The translations under genes were made by a program, and so were the position numbers. A model generated the notes under the pieces. The model worked only from the letters and a program-made list of their open reading frames with translations, searched no databases and was not told the origin of the DNA. DNA of 64,000 nucleotides from Cubamyces lactineus (lineage: Eukaryota; Basidiomycota; Agaricomycetes; Polyporales; Polyporaceae). The stretch covers positions 248,001 to 312,000 of the forward strand of contig JACDTU010000024.1 of the NCBI GenBank assembly GCA_022376465.1, read 5' to 3'. Below, one piece after another: positions 1 through 10,490 of the stretch (positions within the stretch are counted from its first letter, which is position 1; each line of letters begins with the position of its first letter).

Positions 1-2
1 CT

Positions 3-1627
3 AGCGTCGCTCCGGTTGAACGCACCCCAACGCGAGTAGAGACATCCATTCAAGTGCAAAAGACAAGGAGCGGTACAGGCTCAACTCAGAACTTGAAGAT
101 CAGAGGCACTGCAAAGTAAGTCTCTGCAATCATGTATACTACGCTCACTACTGACATTATGTATTTCCTGATAGGAGACCACCTACCACGCCCAAACCTC
201 GCCCGATCCCAAGCGGCGTGAAGGCTCATTCACACACGACAACCGTCGCTGTGGACGCATCCGAAGCAACCAGAGGTCTTGATGAGTATGATGGCGGGCT
301 GCGCGATGAGAGCGACATCGACGAATGCGCCACTTTACCCTACTCGACGCCTATCACCTGGCGTGACGATCAAGCTGACTCTGATGACCGTGAGCAGCTT
401 GCCCCCTCCGACGCTGAGCAATCAATGAATGGCAGTGTCCCTACCAAGGGTCGCCGTGCAGTGGTACGTCTGCTGGGTCTAACCTGTTGATGCCAGCAAC
501 ATTGACTATTGTACAGGTTGACAATCTCACACGTGTCGAACATGTCGCAGTGGACACGGCGGCCAGTATTCCAGAGCGGCCACGCGGTGTACCCAACGGA
601 TCGAACGGCCGTGTCCGCTGGACAACGAACGACCTCGACGCCTCCATGCGCCGACAATTCCAGCACGAGCTGATTCCTCTTACCCGTGTTCACCTCAGCA
701 CCCTCCCACCTTGGCACACATTGACCCTAGGCGAGCGTCAAGATCTCTTCATGCGTGTATTCCCTCGTTCGGCCCACGTTGTTCAAGAGAACGACGTGAT
801 CTTCTCGCTCGTGAGTATTCCACTTGCTCATTGACAGACGTGCTAACCGAAAGCTATGTAGACGAACTCTCGCGTCACAGAGTGGCATGGCAAGTTTGCC
901 TCCGCTGCACTTGTGGTACTCAACAACCATTTCATCAAGGAACGTATGCTCGAGCCCGAGCAGCGCATCCGCTATGTCGAAGAGCAACTCGGCACCTCGG
1001 TTGCGGCTATGAAGGCGCCGTTCATGTGGCGCAAATGGCGCAATGACGGCAAGAAACAGGTTTGTACACACGCCTAAGTAAGGGACGATTTGACTCCTAA
1101 CACATCAGGACAGGGAAGTTTCGGCAGCCACCTCATTCTGAAGACCTTTGGTGTCGTCCACATCCCCGTCGTCGAGTCCGTCCCTCTCGAGCTTCGCGAC
1201 CTCAACGGCAGTGAAGATATACGGCCCTGCGGTGCTCTCATTCTGGCCACGCTTGCGGTTGGTGCCCTTCCGTCTGAGTACACCTGGGTTCCAGCTAACA
1301 TGCCTACAGGTTGAGCGTGCTCTTCGGGTGTGGTCGACCGGACATAAGGTCATCGCCATGGGCCAGCCAGGGTACTTCTCGTCCGACAACTGGAATGACA
1401 GGCCTGTGATCGTGTCTAGCAAGGGCACCGTGAAGGCGGTTACGAAGGTCGCCGAGCTCTTCAAGCGAGCGCAGAATCTTGAAGAGACGCGCTGGTGCGA
1501 ACTGATCGATGACGCCCGGAAGTTCTTCCATGAACACAAGTCGACCCAAGAGAAGCAAGCTATTGTGGTCGAGTCCGCGAGCGACGTGGAGATGACTGAG
1601 TCCGACATCATGTCAGACCCGGACTAG
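3..1627 (+). CDS. Partial spliced gene, DUF6532-like fungal protein (tentative)
   Basis: The 5' end lies outside the window. Six exons join in one frame: 3-115, 175-463, 517-810, 862-1059, 1114-1257 and 1310-1627 (stop TAG). All introns are 51-59 bp with GT..AG ends. The N-terminal part is polar and Thr/Pro-rich. The C-terminal half is globular, with a segment ending in ATLAVERALRVWSTGHK followed by a Tyr/Phe-rich stretch. That layout resembles the DUF6532 proteins that are abundant in Agaricomycetes, often as multicopy genes of unknown function. The family call is from memory of the pattern, not a search. The last residues are acidic (SDVEMTESDIMSDPD). No transmembrane segment or signal peptide is visible. 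Confidence 0.5.
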
Positions 1628-2412
1628 CGATGGCACGTATGACGGAAACCGAAGTGGATGTCTCACTCACTCCGTCCTTGTAGATCAGTCCACGCTCCAA
1701 TGTTCAAGTTCGCAGTACTTGCGTCTGCGCTGCTCAACCAGCTGTACGATACAAAGGCCCGGGTGCTCAACCACTTGCGGAGCACATCAGCCTGCCGTCT
1801 CTACTAGTTTTTCCATCTACCCTGTCGTCTCTCCGCCTATCTGTGTATACCTGTAGAGTGCAACACATGTAGTACGGTTTACTGCATAATATACTAGCGC
1901 TTTTGGCATGTGTAGTGTCCTCAGAAGTCCGACATAAGCCACACTCAAGTCTGCAATGAAGTCTGATCAATGGGTCATTGTGGGATTTCCTTCGTCTTCG
2001 TAGGTCCTTTGATGCTGTCTTACTGGGGTTATATATTACTTGGACCACTTATATACATTCTCAAGTCGAGACCCAACTGGTGAAGAAAAGGGACTCGCGT
2101 TGTGAAGCCAGTGACTTGTTCTGACTTGTTCGCCTTGGATTACTTGAAACCAGCCCCAAGTCAAGGTGTCAAAATGCTGATGTGAGGTGGTGTCGATCAG
2201 GATAGACTCCTCGTAACGTTTCGTTTGGCGATCCCGCTTATCATCATACATGCACGAACCGCGTAACTCTTATAATTACAAGTTTCTCAGATCTTTCCAT
2301 CGATGATTGTCTCCAGTTGCCTTCAGCTGGCCGTGAGCATCACTAGCTCGAGATATCTGTTAGCCACCTCGAGAATGTGGTCTGTCAAGCACTTACCGTA
2401 TGCATTGCGCAA
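1628..2412. other. Intergenic, no gene recognised
   Basis: This 785-bp stretch holds the presumed 3' region of the first gene. It contains only short, compositionally ordinary frames. I see no repeat or RNA structure I can support. Confidence 0.5.
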
Positions 2413-2788
2413 CTATGCAGTCTCGAAGTTGCGTGCATCAACGTCACGACTCCGAATTGTGTTTTCCGTAGACCTCAGATACTCGATCGCACTGGCAATC
2501 GCCTTCTGGTTGGCGCTCAAGTTGGTGGCGGACGGGTGTCGAACATAGATGGTAAGTTTACGTGCCGTGCCAAGACTGGGGTGCATGATGATCATGTCGT
2601 AGGGGATGTTGCTGAAGCTGCCGGGAGTAAAGCCGAGTTTGTGGAACTGGATCGAACCCGCGTCCCCAAAGTAGACAACCGTCTCTACCTCAGAGGTATC
2701 CGCCTTGTAGAACGCTCCGTCCAATGACGGAAGGCTCTGGAGGAGTGCCCCTAAGGCAGATAGAATGAGGGACTTCAGTATCGCGGTT
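2413..2788 (-). pseudogene. 5'-truncated copy of the gene at 14297-14668
   Basis: On the minus strand an open frame ends in DARNFETA-stop. It aligns end to end with the intact gene at 14297-14668, sharing the motifs YVRHPS, NLxANQKA and RDVDAR. Where the intact paralogue has its ATG, this copy has GCG, and sequence similarity stops there. Immediately upstream on this strand lies a GGTTGGAACC repeat. The copy therefore appears to have lost its start codon and promoter at the repeat boundary. The function of the family is unknown to me. The remaining frame has no internal stop, so the damage may be recent or the frame may be re-used from another start. Confidence 0.55.
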
Positions 2789-3121
2789 GGAACCTGGCCG
2801 TCTATTAGACGGTGCCAGGTTCGAACCGTTCCAACTTCGGCACCAAACCAACATCGCGGGGAGCACTACAGACAAGTTGGCACGAGGTCCGGTTCCAACC
2901 TCTGTACGGTTCCAACTGCCGTCCGGTTCCAACTGAGTACGCAATTGCGTCGCGGCGAGTACTGGAGGCGAGTTGGAACCGCACACAGGTCCGGGTTCCA
3001 ACTCGCGTCCGGTTCCAACCCCCTCCTCAGGAGCTCGAGGAAAATGCGTCGCTCGCGGTCTCGAACCCAAACGTTGCCGCAAACACAATCGTCTGGCAGA
3101 CCACTCCGCCATCAGGGCTTT
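2783..3121 (-). repeat. GGTTCCAAC palindromic repeat cluster with tRNA-like head
   Basis: About eight copies of GGTTCCAAC or its complement GTTGGAACC lie between 2787 and 3020, in both orientations. On the minus strand the segment starts with a tRNA-like head: an A-box-like TGGCGGAGTGG (3101-3111) and a perfect B-box match GGTTCGAGACC (3057-3067). I could not fold a full cloverleaf. This is consistent with a decayed tRNA or a tRNA-derived SINE whose body carries the palindromic repeats. No poly-A tail or target duplication was identified. Confidence 0.5.
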
Positions 3122-4186
3122 AAGTACATTAGATACTCGTGCAATACCAGTCGTCAAATTGTGTGAGGGCCGCAACAACCTCTCCATGGGCTATCTGGGT
3201 GGCCGACAACGCACGTCTGAGGCTTGCATCGATACGGGGGCATCTGCACAGTCAAAGGTAAGAGCGGGTCAGTGAGAAGGGAAAGAGCTCCGACCTCACA
3301 CCATGCATAGCGTGTCGAAGTGATCTGCATCAGGAAAATTCCCCCAAGCAAATGAGTGAAAATGGGTAAACATGTTCGCTCATTTTCCCGATTAGTCAGT
3401 TATCGCTAAATACTTGAGTCCATTGCTAATTAGTGGCGTATTTTACCGGAATAGACAGTTAAAGGAGGGATGTTTCCGTACAGTAGCCACCATGCAGCCT
3501 TACTGTTCACACCAACGCAGCTCGCATGGCAGTACATAGCTCATATATTCAAACAAAGTTGTAATACAACAGTAAACTATTCTACTCGGTCACGCATACT
3601 ACTGTCTGCACACCTGGTAACGTACCGGACGTGTAGCTGCTACTTGATGATACAGACAGGCCTCGTTATGGGAAGACTGCTAAGCCAGACACTAGTCAGA
3701 CATGAGTTCACTATACAAAGCTAGGGCACATACTGACCTTAGGTACCGTTGCAGGAATTGCCTCACCTGCCGCAAGCCCTGTCTGGCAGCTGACAATGAC
3801 GTGCAGGTAACAAAAGTAACTCACCTGAGTAGATGGCTGTCCAATATGCTGGAACATCCCTGATGATTATCGTTGAACCGGAGGAGTAGCGGTGTACATA
3901 CATACCTTCGGGATGCACCAGAGACAGTCACCTAGCTAGAGCAGAATGTGTAGCATGTAGAGCAAAGAGTTGGTCACGAGGGCTAGCTGGTTACTGAGAA
4001 CCTGAGGTAGTGGGTGAGCTTACGGTATGCAGCTACTAGCAGTCATAGTCGTAATGGTGGTGGTCAGAGGACAAGTTGTGCAGGCCACGTCAGCGCACCT
4101 GTGGGGATGTGAACCATGCCACGTGTTTTATGTCACGGGCGCTTGTCACCCTTGAGCACGCACAAAACTCAAAGACTTGCACACTG
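3122..4186. other. Intergenic, no gene recognised
   Basis: About 1 kb upstream of the retrotransposon, AT-richer than its surroundings. Only short frames without family resemblance are present, and I see no further repeats. Confidence 0.4.
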
Positions 4187-4642
4187 TGTTACGACGGTGC
4201 GTGACACGGCCACTGTTATGGTTACGTCTTGATCTTGTGACTTGTCCTATGCTTATGTATCGTGCTTACGTTCCGGAGGCCGAGCCTGCTGCGGCTTACT
4301 CATTGTGTTGTATACTTAGCTCTACTCTCCCATGCCACGTCAGTGCCACGTCAGTTATTCTCAGGATACGTCACCTTTATTCCCATGTACAGTCAGCCCC
4401 AGCTATACTTAGCCGTACTGAACATTGATCCGGTCTATTATTAGTCTCGGTCATGTATATATAAGCCGAGGATCTTCTTCGAAGAACCTCAGCTCGATCT
4501 GGTTATCTATTGCCTATTCACTGAACCCCGACTCGCCTCTTCTCAGAAGATCTTCGATCCCTGACTCGCCTCATCGTTACTCTTCGAGGCGACGTGACCC
4601 CTAGCTCAGCCACCGCGTGACCGATCTAGGCTCGTCATAACA
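4187..4642 (+). repeat. 5' LTR (456 bp)
   Basis: Starts TGTTACGACGG and ends CGTCATAACA, giving a 5-bp inverted terminus TGTTA/TAACA. It matches 11973-12434 except for five base changes and one 6-bp gap. U3 contains three ACGTCA motifs (4337, 4348, 4368) and a TATATATAA box at 4456-4464. Confidence 0.95.
4337..4464 (+). promoter_or_regulatory. U3 promoter: three ACGTCA motifs and TATA box
   Basis: ACGTCA (a half site for CRE/ATF-type bZIP factors) occurs at 4337-4342, 4348-4353 and 4368-4373. The first two form a tandem 11-bp repeat. The TATA box TATATATAA at 4456-4464 places the likely transcription start near 4486-4491. The same arrangement is present in the 3' LTR. Factor binding is inferred from the motif only. 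Confidence 0.55.
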
Positions 4643-4654
4643 TTAGATCGAGCT
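4643..4654 (+). other. Primer binding site, probably self-priming (Tf1/sushi type)
   Basis: Directly after the 5' LTR, AGATCGAGCT (4645-4654) is the exact reverse complement of AGCTCGATCT at 4491-4500. That decamer sits about 35 bp downstream of the TATA box, where the transcript should begin. Two further G-U pairs (4501-4502 with 4643-4644) extend the duplex to the LTR boundary. Tf1/sushi-group chromoviruses prime reverse transcription by folding back their own 5' end, and this layout fits that mechanism. I did not see a match to a tRNA 3' end. Confidence 0.7.
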
Positions 4655-5147
4655 CACAAATCGCCGTCAATCTACCCAGATTCAGACGACACCGATCGGC
4701 GCGGCTCTGAAATAGAGTGCGCCTGAACCCGACGGAACGGAAGAACAGCCGACAGTTTACTCGGCAAACAAGGAGACCAAGCTAGCATACTACGGAGAAG
4801 ACCAAGTCTACTGGGAGGACAAATCGTGGCACTTCGCTCCCCATCCACTCACCTGGCAAGAGTGCCTTTGAATCTCCCCTGAATACTGTGTCAAGTACAA
4901 TGAACTAGCCGAAGAAGAACTCCCGGAGGAACCAGCGGCACCCGCGGAGACAGAAACCCGAACAGAACCGAACTCGCTGCCGACATCCCCAGTCGACTTC
5001 ACCACCCCACGAACTTCTCGAGCAGAAGTAGCGAGCAGCAGCGAATCAGAAGACACCTCTCAGCAAGGCGAGAGCTCGACAGAAGAATCGGAAGAACCGA
5101 TCGCCGCACCAGGAACCGAGGAAGACACCTCAGACGAATCAGAAGAT
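4643..5147 (+). other. Leader and decayed upstream extension of gag
   Basis: In the gag frame, sequence upstream of the chosen ATG still reads like coding sequence (for example YYGEDQVYWEDKSWHFAP) but is cut by TGA at 4869-4871 and TAG at 4713-4715. No in-frame ATG remains. Either the functional gag starts at 5148, or the ancestral gag began further upstream and this copy has lost its start. Confidence 0.5.
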
Positions 5148-6185
5148 ATGGCTGAACAAGGGCAGCAGGAACCCCAGGCAGTGGCCCCCGCACCACTCGT
5201 CGAACCGCGATACGAGCGGGCCCCCGAGATGAAACTGAAGATGCCCCCGGAGTTTGAAGGGAGGCGAGGAGAGGTTGTTGAATGGCTGCAGAAATGCATG
5301 CTGTACCTCTCTATCAACGAAGCGGCCTACAACACCGATCAGAAGAAGATCATCTTCTGCCTCATGCTGATGAACGGAGGGACATCCGGAGCATGGGCGA
5401 GGTCGTTTATCGAAGACACACAGGCACAAGCGGAGAAACAAGGACCAGGAACGCCTCTAAACTGGGGCACGTGGCGAGACTTCTCCAAGCAACTCACTGA
5501 AGCCTTCGACGACGTCGACGCTCAGGCCAGTGCAAGAGTACTGCTGCGAAGCGTCCGCCAGGGCAAACGACCAGTGGAGGAGTACATCACGGAGTTCAAA
5601 TCCCTGATCTCGCGCTGCGGTATCACCGACTATCGCATCATCGCCGACTTCTTCTACGAAGGATTGAACAGGCCGCTACGCGAGAAGATCTTCAGGATGT
5701 ACCCCATGCCTAACGACACGAACACCCTCTACATGAGAGCCACGACACTGGAGCAGCAATGGTTGCTTAGCAAGACATACGACGGGAAGGGAAAACCCAC
5801 GTACAACCCTACCTACAAGCCGCGTCAACACAGGACGTGCGAACGAGACCCCGACACCATGGACGATGACCGAATGCTTTCGGAAGAACGCGAGAAGCAC
5901 TACAAAGAAGGAAGGTGCTTCAATTGCCATCAAGTAGGACACTTGGCACGCCAATGCCCCCTCAAGAAGGGGAAGAACGGAGACCGGAAGGGGAAGATGA
6001 AAGCCCGAATCACGGAGGTAGCCGAAGAAGAGGACAGTGACGACGACTCCAAGTCCACCTCCACTCGAGCATCTAACTCCTCTAAGAAGCTCATCGCTGC
6101 ACGCATCCGCCTCGCTCTCAAGGACCTCGATGACAAAGAAGACCGCAAGGACGTAGTATCCGACCTCCTGGACGAGGGTTTTTGA
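5148..6185 (+). CDS. gag: Gag (capsid/nucleocapsid) of the Gypsy element
   Basis: A 345-residue frame starting at an ATG at 5148. The capsid region (about residues 25-200) has the retrotransposon Gag pattern, including FEGRRGEVVEWL, W..F...L...F and GKRPVEEYITEFKSL. A CX2CX4HX4C zinc knuckle (CFNCHQVGHLARQC, DNA 5916-5957) follows, then a basic and acidic tail. Gag forms the virus-like particle in the cytoplasm and binds the element RNA. The frame ends at TGA 6183-6185, immediately after the slippery heptamer GGGTTTT. The coding frame also extends upstream past an in-frame TGA at 4869, so this may be a shortened Gag. Confidence 0.9.
   Translation: MAEQGQQEPQAVAPAPLVEPRYERAPEMKLKMPPEFEGRRGEVVEWLQKCMLYLSINEAAYNTDQKKIIFCLMLMNGGTSGAWARSFIEDTQAQAEKQGPGTPLNWGTWRDFSKQLTEAFDDVDAQASARVLLRSVRQGKRPVEEYITEFKSLISRCGITDYRIIADFFYEGLNRPLREKIFRMYPMPNDTNTLYMRATTLEQQWLLSKTYDGKGKPTYNPTYKPRQHRTCERDPDTMDDDRMLSEEREKHYKEGRCFNCHQVGHLARQCPLKKGKNGDRKGKMKARITEVAEEEDSDDDSKSTSTRASNSSKKLIAARIRLALKDLDDKEDRKDVVSDLLDEGF
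6176..6182 (+). promoter_or_regulatory. Predicted -1 ribosomal frameshift site GGGTTTT
   Basis: The gag frame reads GAG GGT TTT TGA. The heptamer G GGT TTT fits the X XXY YYZ rule, and the gag stop follows it directly. A -1 slip continues in the pol frame as TTG AAG AAC. The pol frame is open only from 6134, so the overlap is about 50 nt. I did not verify a downstream pseudoknot or stem-loop. Confidence 0.65.
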
Positions 6186-9100
6186 AGAACCGGCGTGCAT
6201 CGACGTCACGACCGCGAACGACGATCCGTAATGTAATAGTAGCGCAGACTTCGAAGCAGTCTATGAGAATACCGCTATTTATTCATACGGATCAAAGCAT
6301 CGAAGCAAAGGCCCTAATCGACACAGGAGCTGGAGAAACTTTCATGGACTACCGATTCGCGAAAGAGCAGAAGTTGAAGCTCACGAAACTGAAGAAGCCT
6401 ATTTGAGTCTTCAATGCGGACGGAACCCGAAACGAGGCAGGCGACATCAAGAAGTGCGCTTCGATCGAAGTCGAAGCAGGAGGACACCGACACATCATCC
6501 GATTCCTCATCACATCGCTAGAGAAGGAACCAATCATTCTAGGACTCCCCTGGCTTCAACGAGTCAATGCGAACATCGACTTCACAGCAGGGACACTGGA
6601 TATCGACCCTGGCAAGGTAGTCAAGACGGTCGTCGAGCACCTCAGAGAAATGTGGTTCCCAGATCAAGATCCATTCACAGGACGACCCAGGGAAATAGAA
6701 GAAGAAGAAGACCCCGCGAACGAAACAGAATCAGAAGAAGACAAAGACGAAGAACCCCTATACGAAGACATTGGACGAGTTACTACATTGGATATCAAGC
6801 CAGAAGAAGAACCAGATGACCAAGAACTTTTGATCGCATATCTACGAGACGAAATGGACAGAACGGCTCACCCGCACGCAGTTGAATGGCATGGAGACGC
6901 TCCCAGACCAGGAAACCCCCCGACCAATGAACACCAACACGATGATGACGCACGTGTAGGACCAGGACCCAGCATCGGACGAATTCGAAAGGCACCAACA
7001 GGAATACGCTTTGCAATAGCCAACAATGTTTGGATACGAGCAAAGGTCAATCCCGCTATGGCAATGGCACAGCAGCAACAGGCGCAGGAGAAGCCGAAGA
7101 CATTCAAAGAGATGCTACCGGCGGCGTATCAGGAATTCGCCAGTGTCTTCGAGAAGAAAGCCTCAGAATGATTTCCACCGGCTAGGCCATGGGATCTCGC
7201 TATTGAACTGAAGGAAGGCTTTGTACCAAAGGACTTCAAGCGGTATCAGTTAACGCCCAAAGAACTGGAAGCCGAAGAAGAATTCGTGCGAGAAAACCTG
7301 CGAAAAGGATACATCAGAACCTCGAAGTCCCCCATGTCATCACCATTCTTCTTTGTAGGGAAGAAAGACGGGTCACTGCGACCCTGTCAAGACTATCGCT
7401 ACCTGAACGAAGGGACCATCCCGAACAAATATCCTTTACCGCTGATCCCGGAGTTAATCGACAAACTTCGAGGAGCCAAGATATTTTCGAAGCTGGACCT
7501 ACAATCAGGATACAACAACGTACGAATCAAGGATGGCGATCAATGGAAAGCCGCGTTCCGAACCAGTTCGGGCCTATACAAGCCGATGGTCATGTTCTTT
7601 GGCCTCCGCAACTCGCCAGCCGCCTTTCAAGCCATGATGAACTCCATATTCAAAGACATGATCGAAGAAGGATGGGTGGTAATCTATATGGACGACATCC
7701 TCATATTCTCGGGAAACGAGGAAACCCATCGACGACGAACACTTCGAGTACTGGAACGCTTACGAGAACACGACCTTTACCTCAAACTCGAAAAGTGCAC
7801 CTTCGACGCAGAAGAAGTGGAATACTTAGGAATGATCATTCGGGAAAATAGCGTTGCGATGGACCCGGTCAAACTAAAAGGAATTCTCGATTGGCCGGAA
7901 CCAACGACCGTAAAGGACGTCCGATCATTCCTAGGTTTTGGGAACTTCTATCGACGCTTCATTGACCACTTCTCCGAGATCGCACAACCGCTAAACGCAC
8001 TCACCAAGAAGAACACCAAATGGGAATGGTCCGCAGAATGCCAGAAAGCATTTGACCAACTCAAGACCCGCTTCGCCACGGCCCCCGTGCTGCAGATGCC
8101 AGATGTCACCAAACCATTCCTAGTAGAATCGGACGCATCTCAATGGGCAACTGGAGCGGTCTTGCGACAGCGCGACATCAACGGCGACATGCGACCTTGC
8201 GCGTACCTATCGGAAGGATTCACCGAAGCGGAACGGAACTATGAAATCTACAACCGAGAACTATTGGGGATCATTCGAGCGCTTAAAGCATGGCGACACT
8301 ACCTAGAAGGATCAGGGCATCCAGTAACAATACTCTCCGACCACAAGAACTTGACCTACTGGCGAAATCCACAACAGTTGAACCGACGCCAAGCACGATG
8401 GGCGCTCTTCCTTTCCCAATTCGACATGACATTAATACATACACCTGGAACAGCCATGGTCCAATCTGACGCCCTATCACGACGACCGGACCACCGACAA
8501 GGAACCGACAATGACAATGTAGAACGCACAATGCTCCCAGATAACCTCTTCGTTCGAATAGTCGACCTAGCCGTCGCACCGAGGTTTCAAGAACTAGCAA
8601 AACAAGACCGCCTGTTTTGCAATGCACTGGCAGCGCTACGGAACCACGGACCTCCGCCAATACGAAGCACCCTGACGGATTGGTCCGAAAGAGAAGGACT
8701 GGTCTTTTACAAGAATCGCTGTTATGTCCCTGCAGACGAAACTCTCTGAACCGACCTCGTGCAACAGCATCACGACCTACCCGCCGCCGGACATCCAGGC
8801 AAATTCAAGACGCTAGAACTCTTGCAAAGATCCTACTGGTGGCCGGGAATGTACACCATGGTATCCAAATACGTAGAAGGCTGCGCCATCTGTCAGCAAG
8901 CAAAACCGAACACACACCCCACGACACCGCCGCCACAAGCAATTCCTGCTACAGGCGTCACTCGACCATTCGAAAACGTCACCATGGACCTCATCACAGA
9001 CCTCCCAATATCGCATGGCTATGACAGTATTCTGGTTGTGGTCGACCAAGGCCTTACGAAGGGGGTGATTTTTGCACCCTGCAAGAAGACGGTGGATGCA

Positions 9101-10021
9101 ATCGGAACAGCGGAACTCTATCACCGACACATGTATAGAAGATTTGGACTACCCAGCAAAATCATCTCAGATCGAGGACCCCAGTTCGTATCCAACGTCA
9201 CCAAAGAACTAGGACGACTCCTTGGAATCACATTGTCACCCTCCACAGCCTATCATCCGCAGACCAATGGACAGACGGAAAGAATTAACCAGGAACTTGA
9301 AATCTATCTCCAAATATTCTGCGAAGGAAGACCCGACGAATGGGTAGAACATCTCACCGATGCGGAAGTCGCGCATAACCAACGCCTACACTCGGCCCGA
9401 AACGCGTCGCCATTCTACCTCATGATGGGCTACGATCCTCCACTGATACCGTTGGCATACCCCCGAACCAATGTCCCAGCAGTGCAAGAACGACTTACGA
9501 ACCTGCAGAAAGCAAGAGACGAAGCACTAGCAGCACATGAACTGGCACGGAACGTCATGACCAACCGGTATCGAGGGAAGTTCACCCAATTCGCTAAAGG
9601 ACAGAAGGTCTGGCTAGAAGGGAAGAACCTGCACCTTGCGTATGCCTTGAGGAAGCTGGCACCCAAACAAGAAGGGCCGTTCCGCATCACCGAGGTCATC
9701 GGACCGGTCACATACCGTCTAGAACTGCCAAAGTCGTGGAAGATCCACCCCGTGTTTCATGCGTGTTTCCTGACACCCTATAAGGAAAACGACACCCATG
9801 GACCCAATCACACGAGGCCCCCACCTGACCTGGTTGACGGAGAAGAAGAGTACGAGGTCGAAGCTATTGTGGGACACAAGATGATCCGAGGAAAACCCCG
9901 ATTTCAAATCAAGTGGCGGGGTTACTCATCAGCGGAAAACACATGGGAACCTGAGTCAGCGCTCCTGCCGAATGCTGCCGAGATCCTCGAGAGGTATAAA
10001 AAGGCGAAGAAACTCGCCTGA
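6182..10021 (+). pseudogene. pol: Pol polyprotein (PR-RT-RNase H-IN-chromodomain), interrupted by three TGA codons
   Basis: One frame runs from the frameshift site to TGA 10019-10021, with stops at 6404-6406, 7169-7171 and 8747-8749. In order it shows a retropepsin with catalytic DTGA (6320-6331) and ILGLPWL; a reverse transcriptase with YMDD at 7685-7696; an RNase H with ESDAS, NREL and LSDHKNL; an integrase with HH-CC finger (GHPG..CAIC) and D, D, E residues ([26 protein letters not shown]); and a C-terminal chromodomain (about 9840-10010, ending near [14 protein letters not shown]). Chromodomains direct integration to marked chromatin. Each stop sits where relatives commonly have arginine, consistent with CGA to TGA changes. 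Pol as encoded here would be truncated, and I do not reconstruct it. Confidence 0.92.
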
Positions 10022-10031
10022 ATCTCTCACC

Positions 10032-10265
10032 ATGCCCTCTCTCGAATCACTCCACATCCTCTACTGCGCCGTCCTCGTTTCCGCCACACTCGCCTTCCTC
10101 CACTTCACCCTCCGAGACCAACCATCCCCCGCACTCATCTTCGCTCTCTACTGCACCCTTGTCCTCGCTTCCATCCTCACCTTCCTCCACTTCAATCTTT
10201 CCGATCTCCACACCCGCATCGCTGAGCGAACACTCAAGAACCGCGACCCCTCCAGCACCTGGTGA
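10032..10265 (+). CDS. Retroelement 3' ORF-A: two-TM small membrane protein
   Basis: A 77-residue frame whose ATG lies 10 bp after the pol stop. It has two hydrophobic segments, about residues 8-27 and 35-54, and a charged C-terminus. The two segments are similar to each other (LYCAVLVSATLAFLHFTL and LYCTLVLASILTFLHFNL), which points to an internal duplication of about 60 nt. It ends in TGA directly followed by the ATG of ORF-B. The position between pol and the LTR is where envelope-like genes lie in some Gypsy elements, but I recognise no envelope or fusion motif. The function is unknown. The stop could also be a CGA to TGA mutation joining ORF-A to ORF-B, which is in the same frame. Confidence 0.6.
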   Translation: MPSLESLHILYCAVLVSATLAFLHFTLRDQPSPALIFALYCTLVLASILTFLHFNLSDLHTRIAERTLKNRDPSSTW

Positions 10266-10490
10266 ATGCCCCATCTCATCGGACGATTTGCTTACGTCAT
10301 TGTCGCCGTTCCCGCAACCATCGTCGCCACCATCGCAGCTACCATTTGCCTCCCAATTCTCTGTGTCGCATCGTGCCTCACCCACGACTCTCTCGAGCGC
10401 GAGTTCCATCACACCGACAACCGATCACCCCCACTTCCGATAAGAATCCCCGCTCGCTTCAACGAGTCTGACGACGAACGAACCCTATGA
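10266..10490 (+). CDS. Retroelement 3' ORF-B: one-TM small protein
   Basis: A 74-residue frame starting immediately after the ORF-A stop (TGAATG). A long hydrophobic stretch at about residues 8-39 contains several Cys residues and is followed by a charged tail ending DDERTL. The stop TGA at 10488-10490 overlaps the ORF-C start as ATGA. It may be a separate translationally coupled protein, or the continuation of ORF-A if the intervening TGA is mutational. No homologue is recognised. Confidence 0.55.
   Translation: MPHLIGRFAYVIVAVPATIVATIAATICLPILCVASCLTHDSLEREFHHTDNRSPPLPIRIPARFNESDDERTL

Noticed and set aside
3040..3121. An intact tRNA gene on the minus strand
   Set aside because: A and B boxes match, but the acceptor arms do not pair and no anticodon stem forms, so only a tRNA-like remnant is reported.
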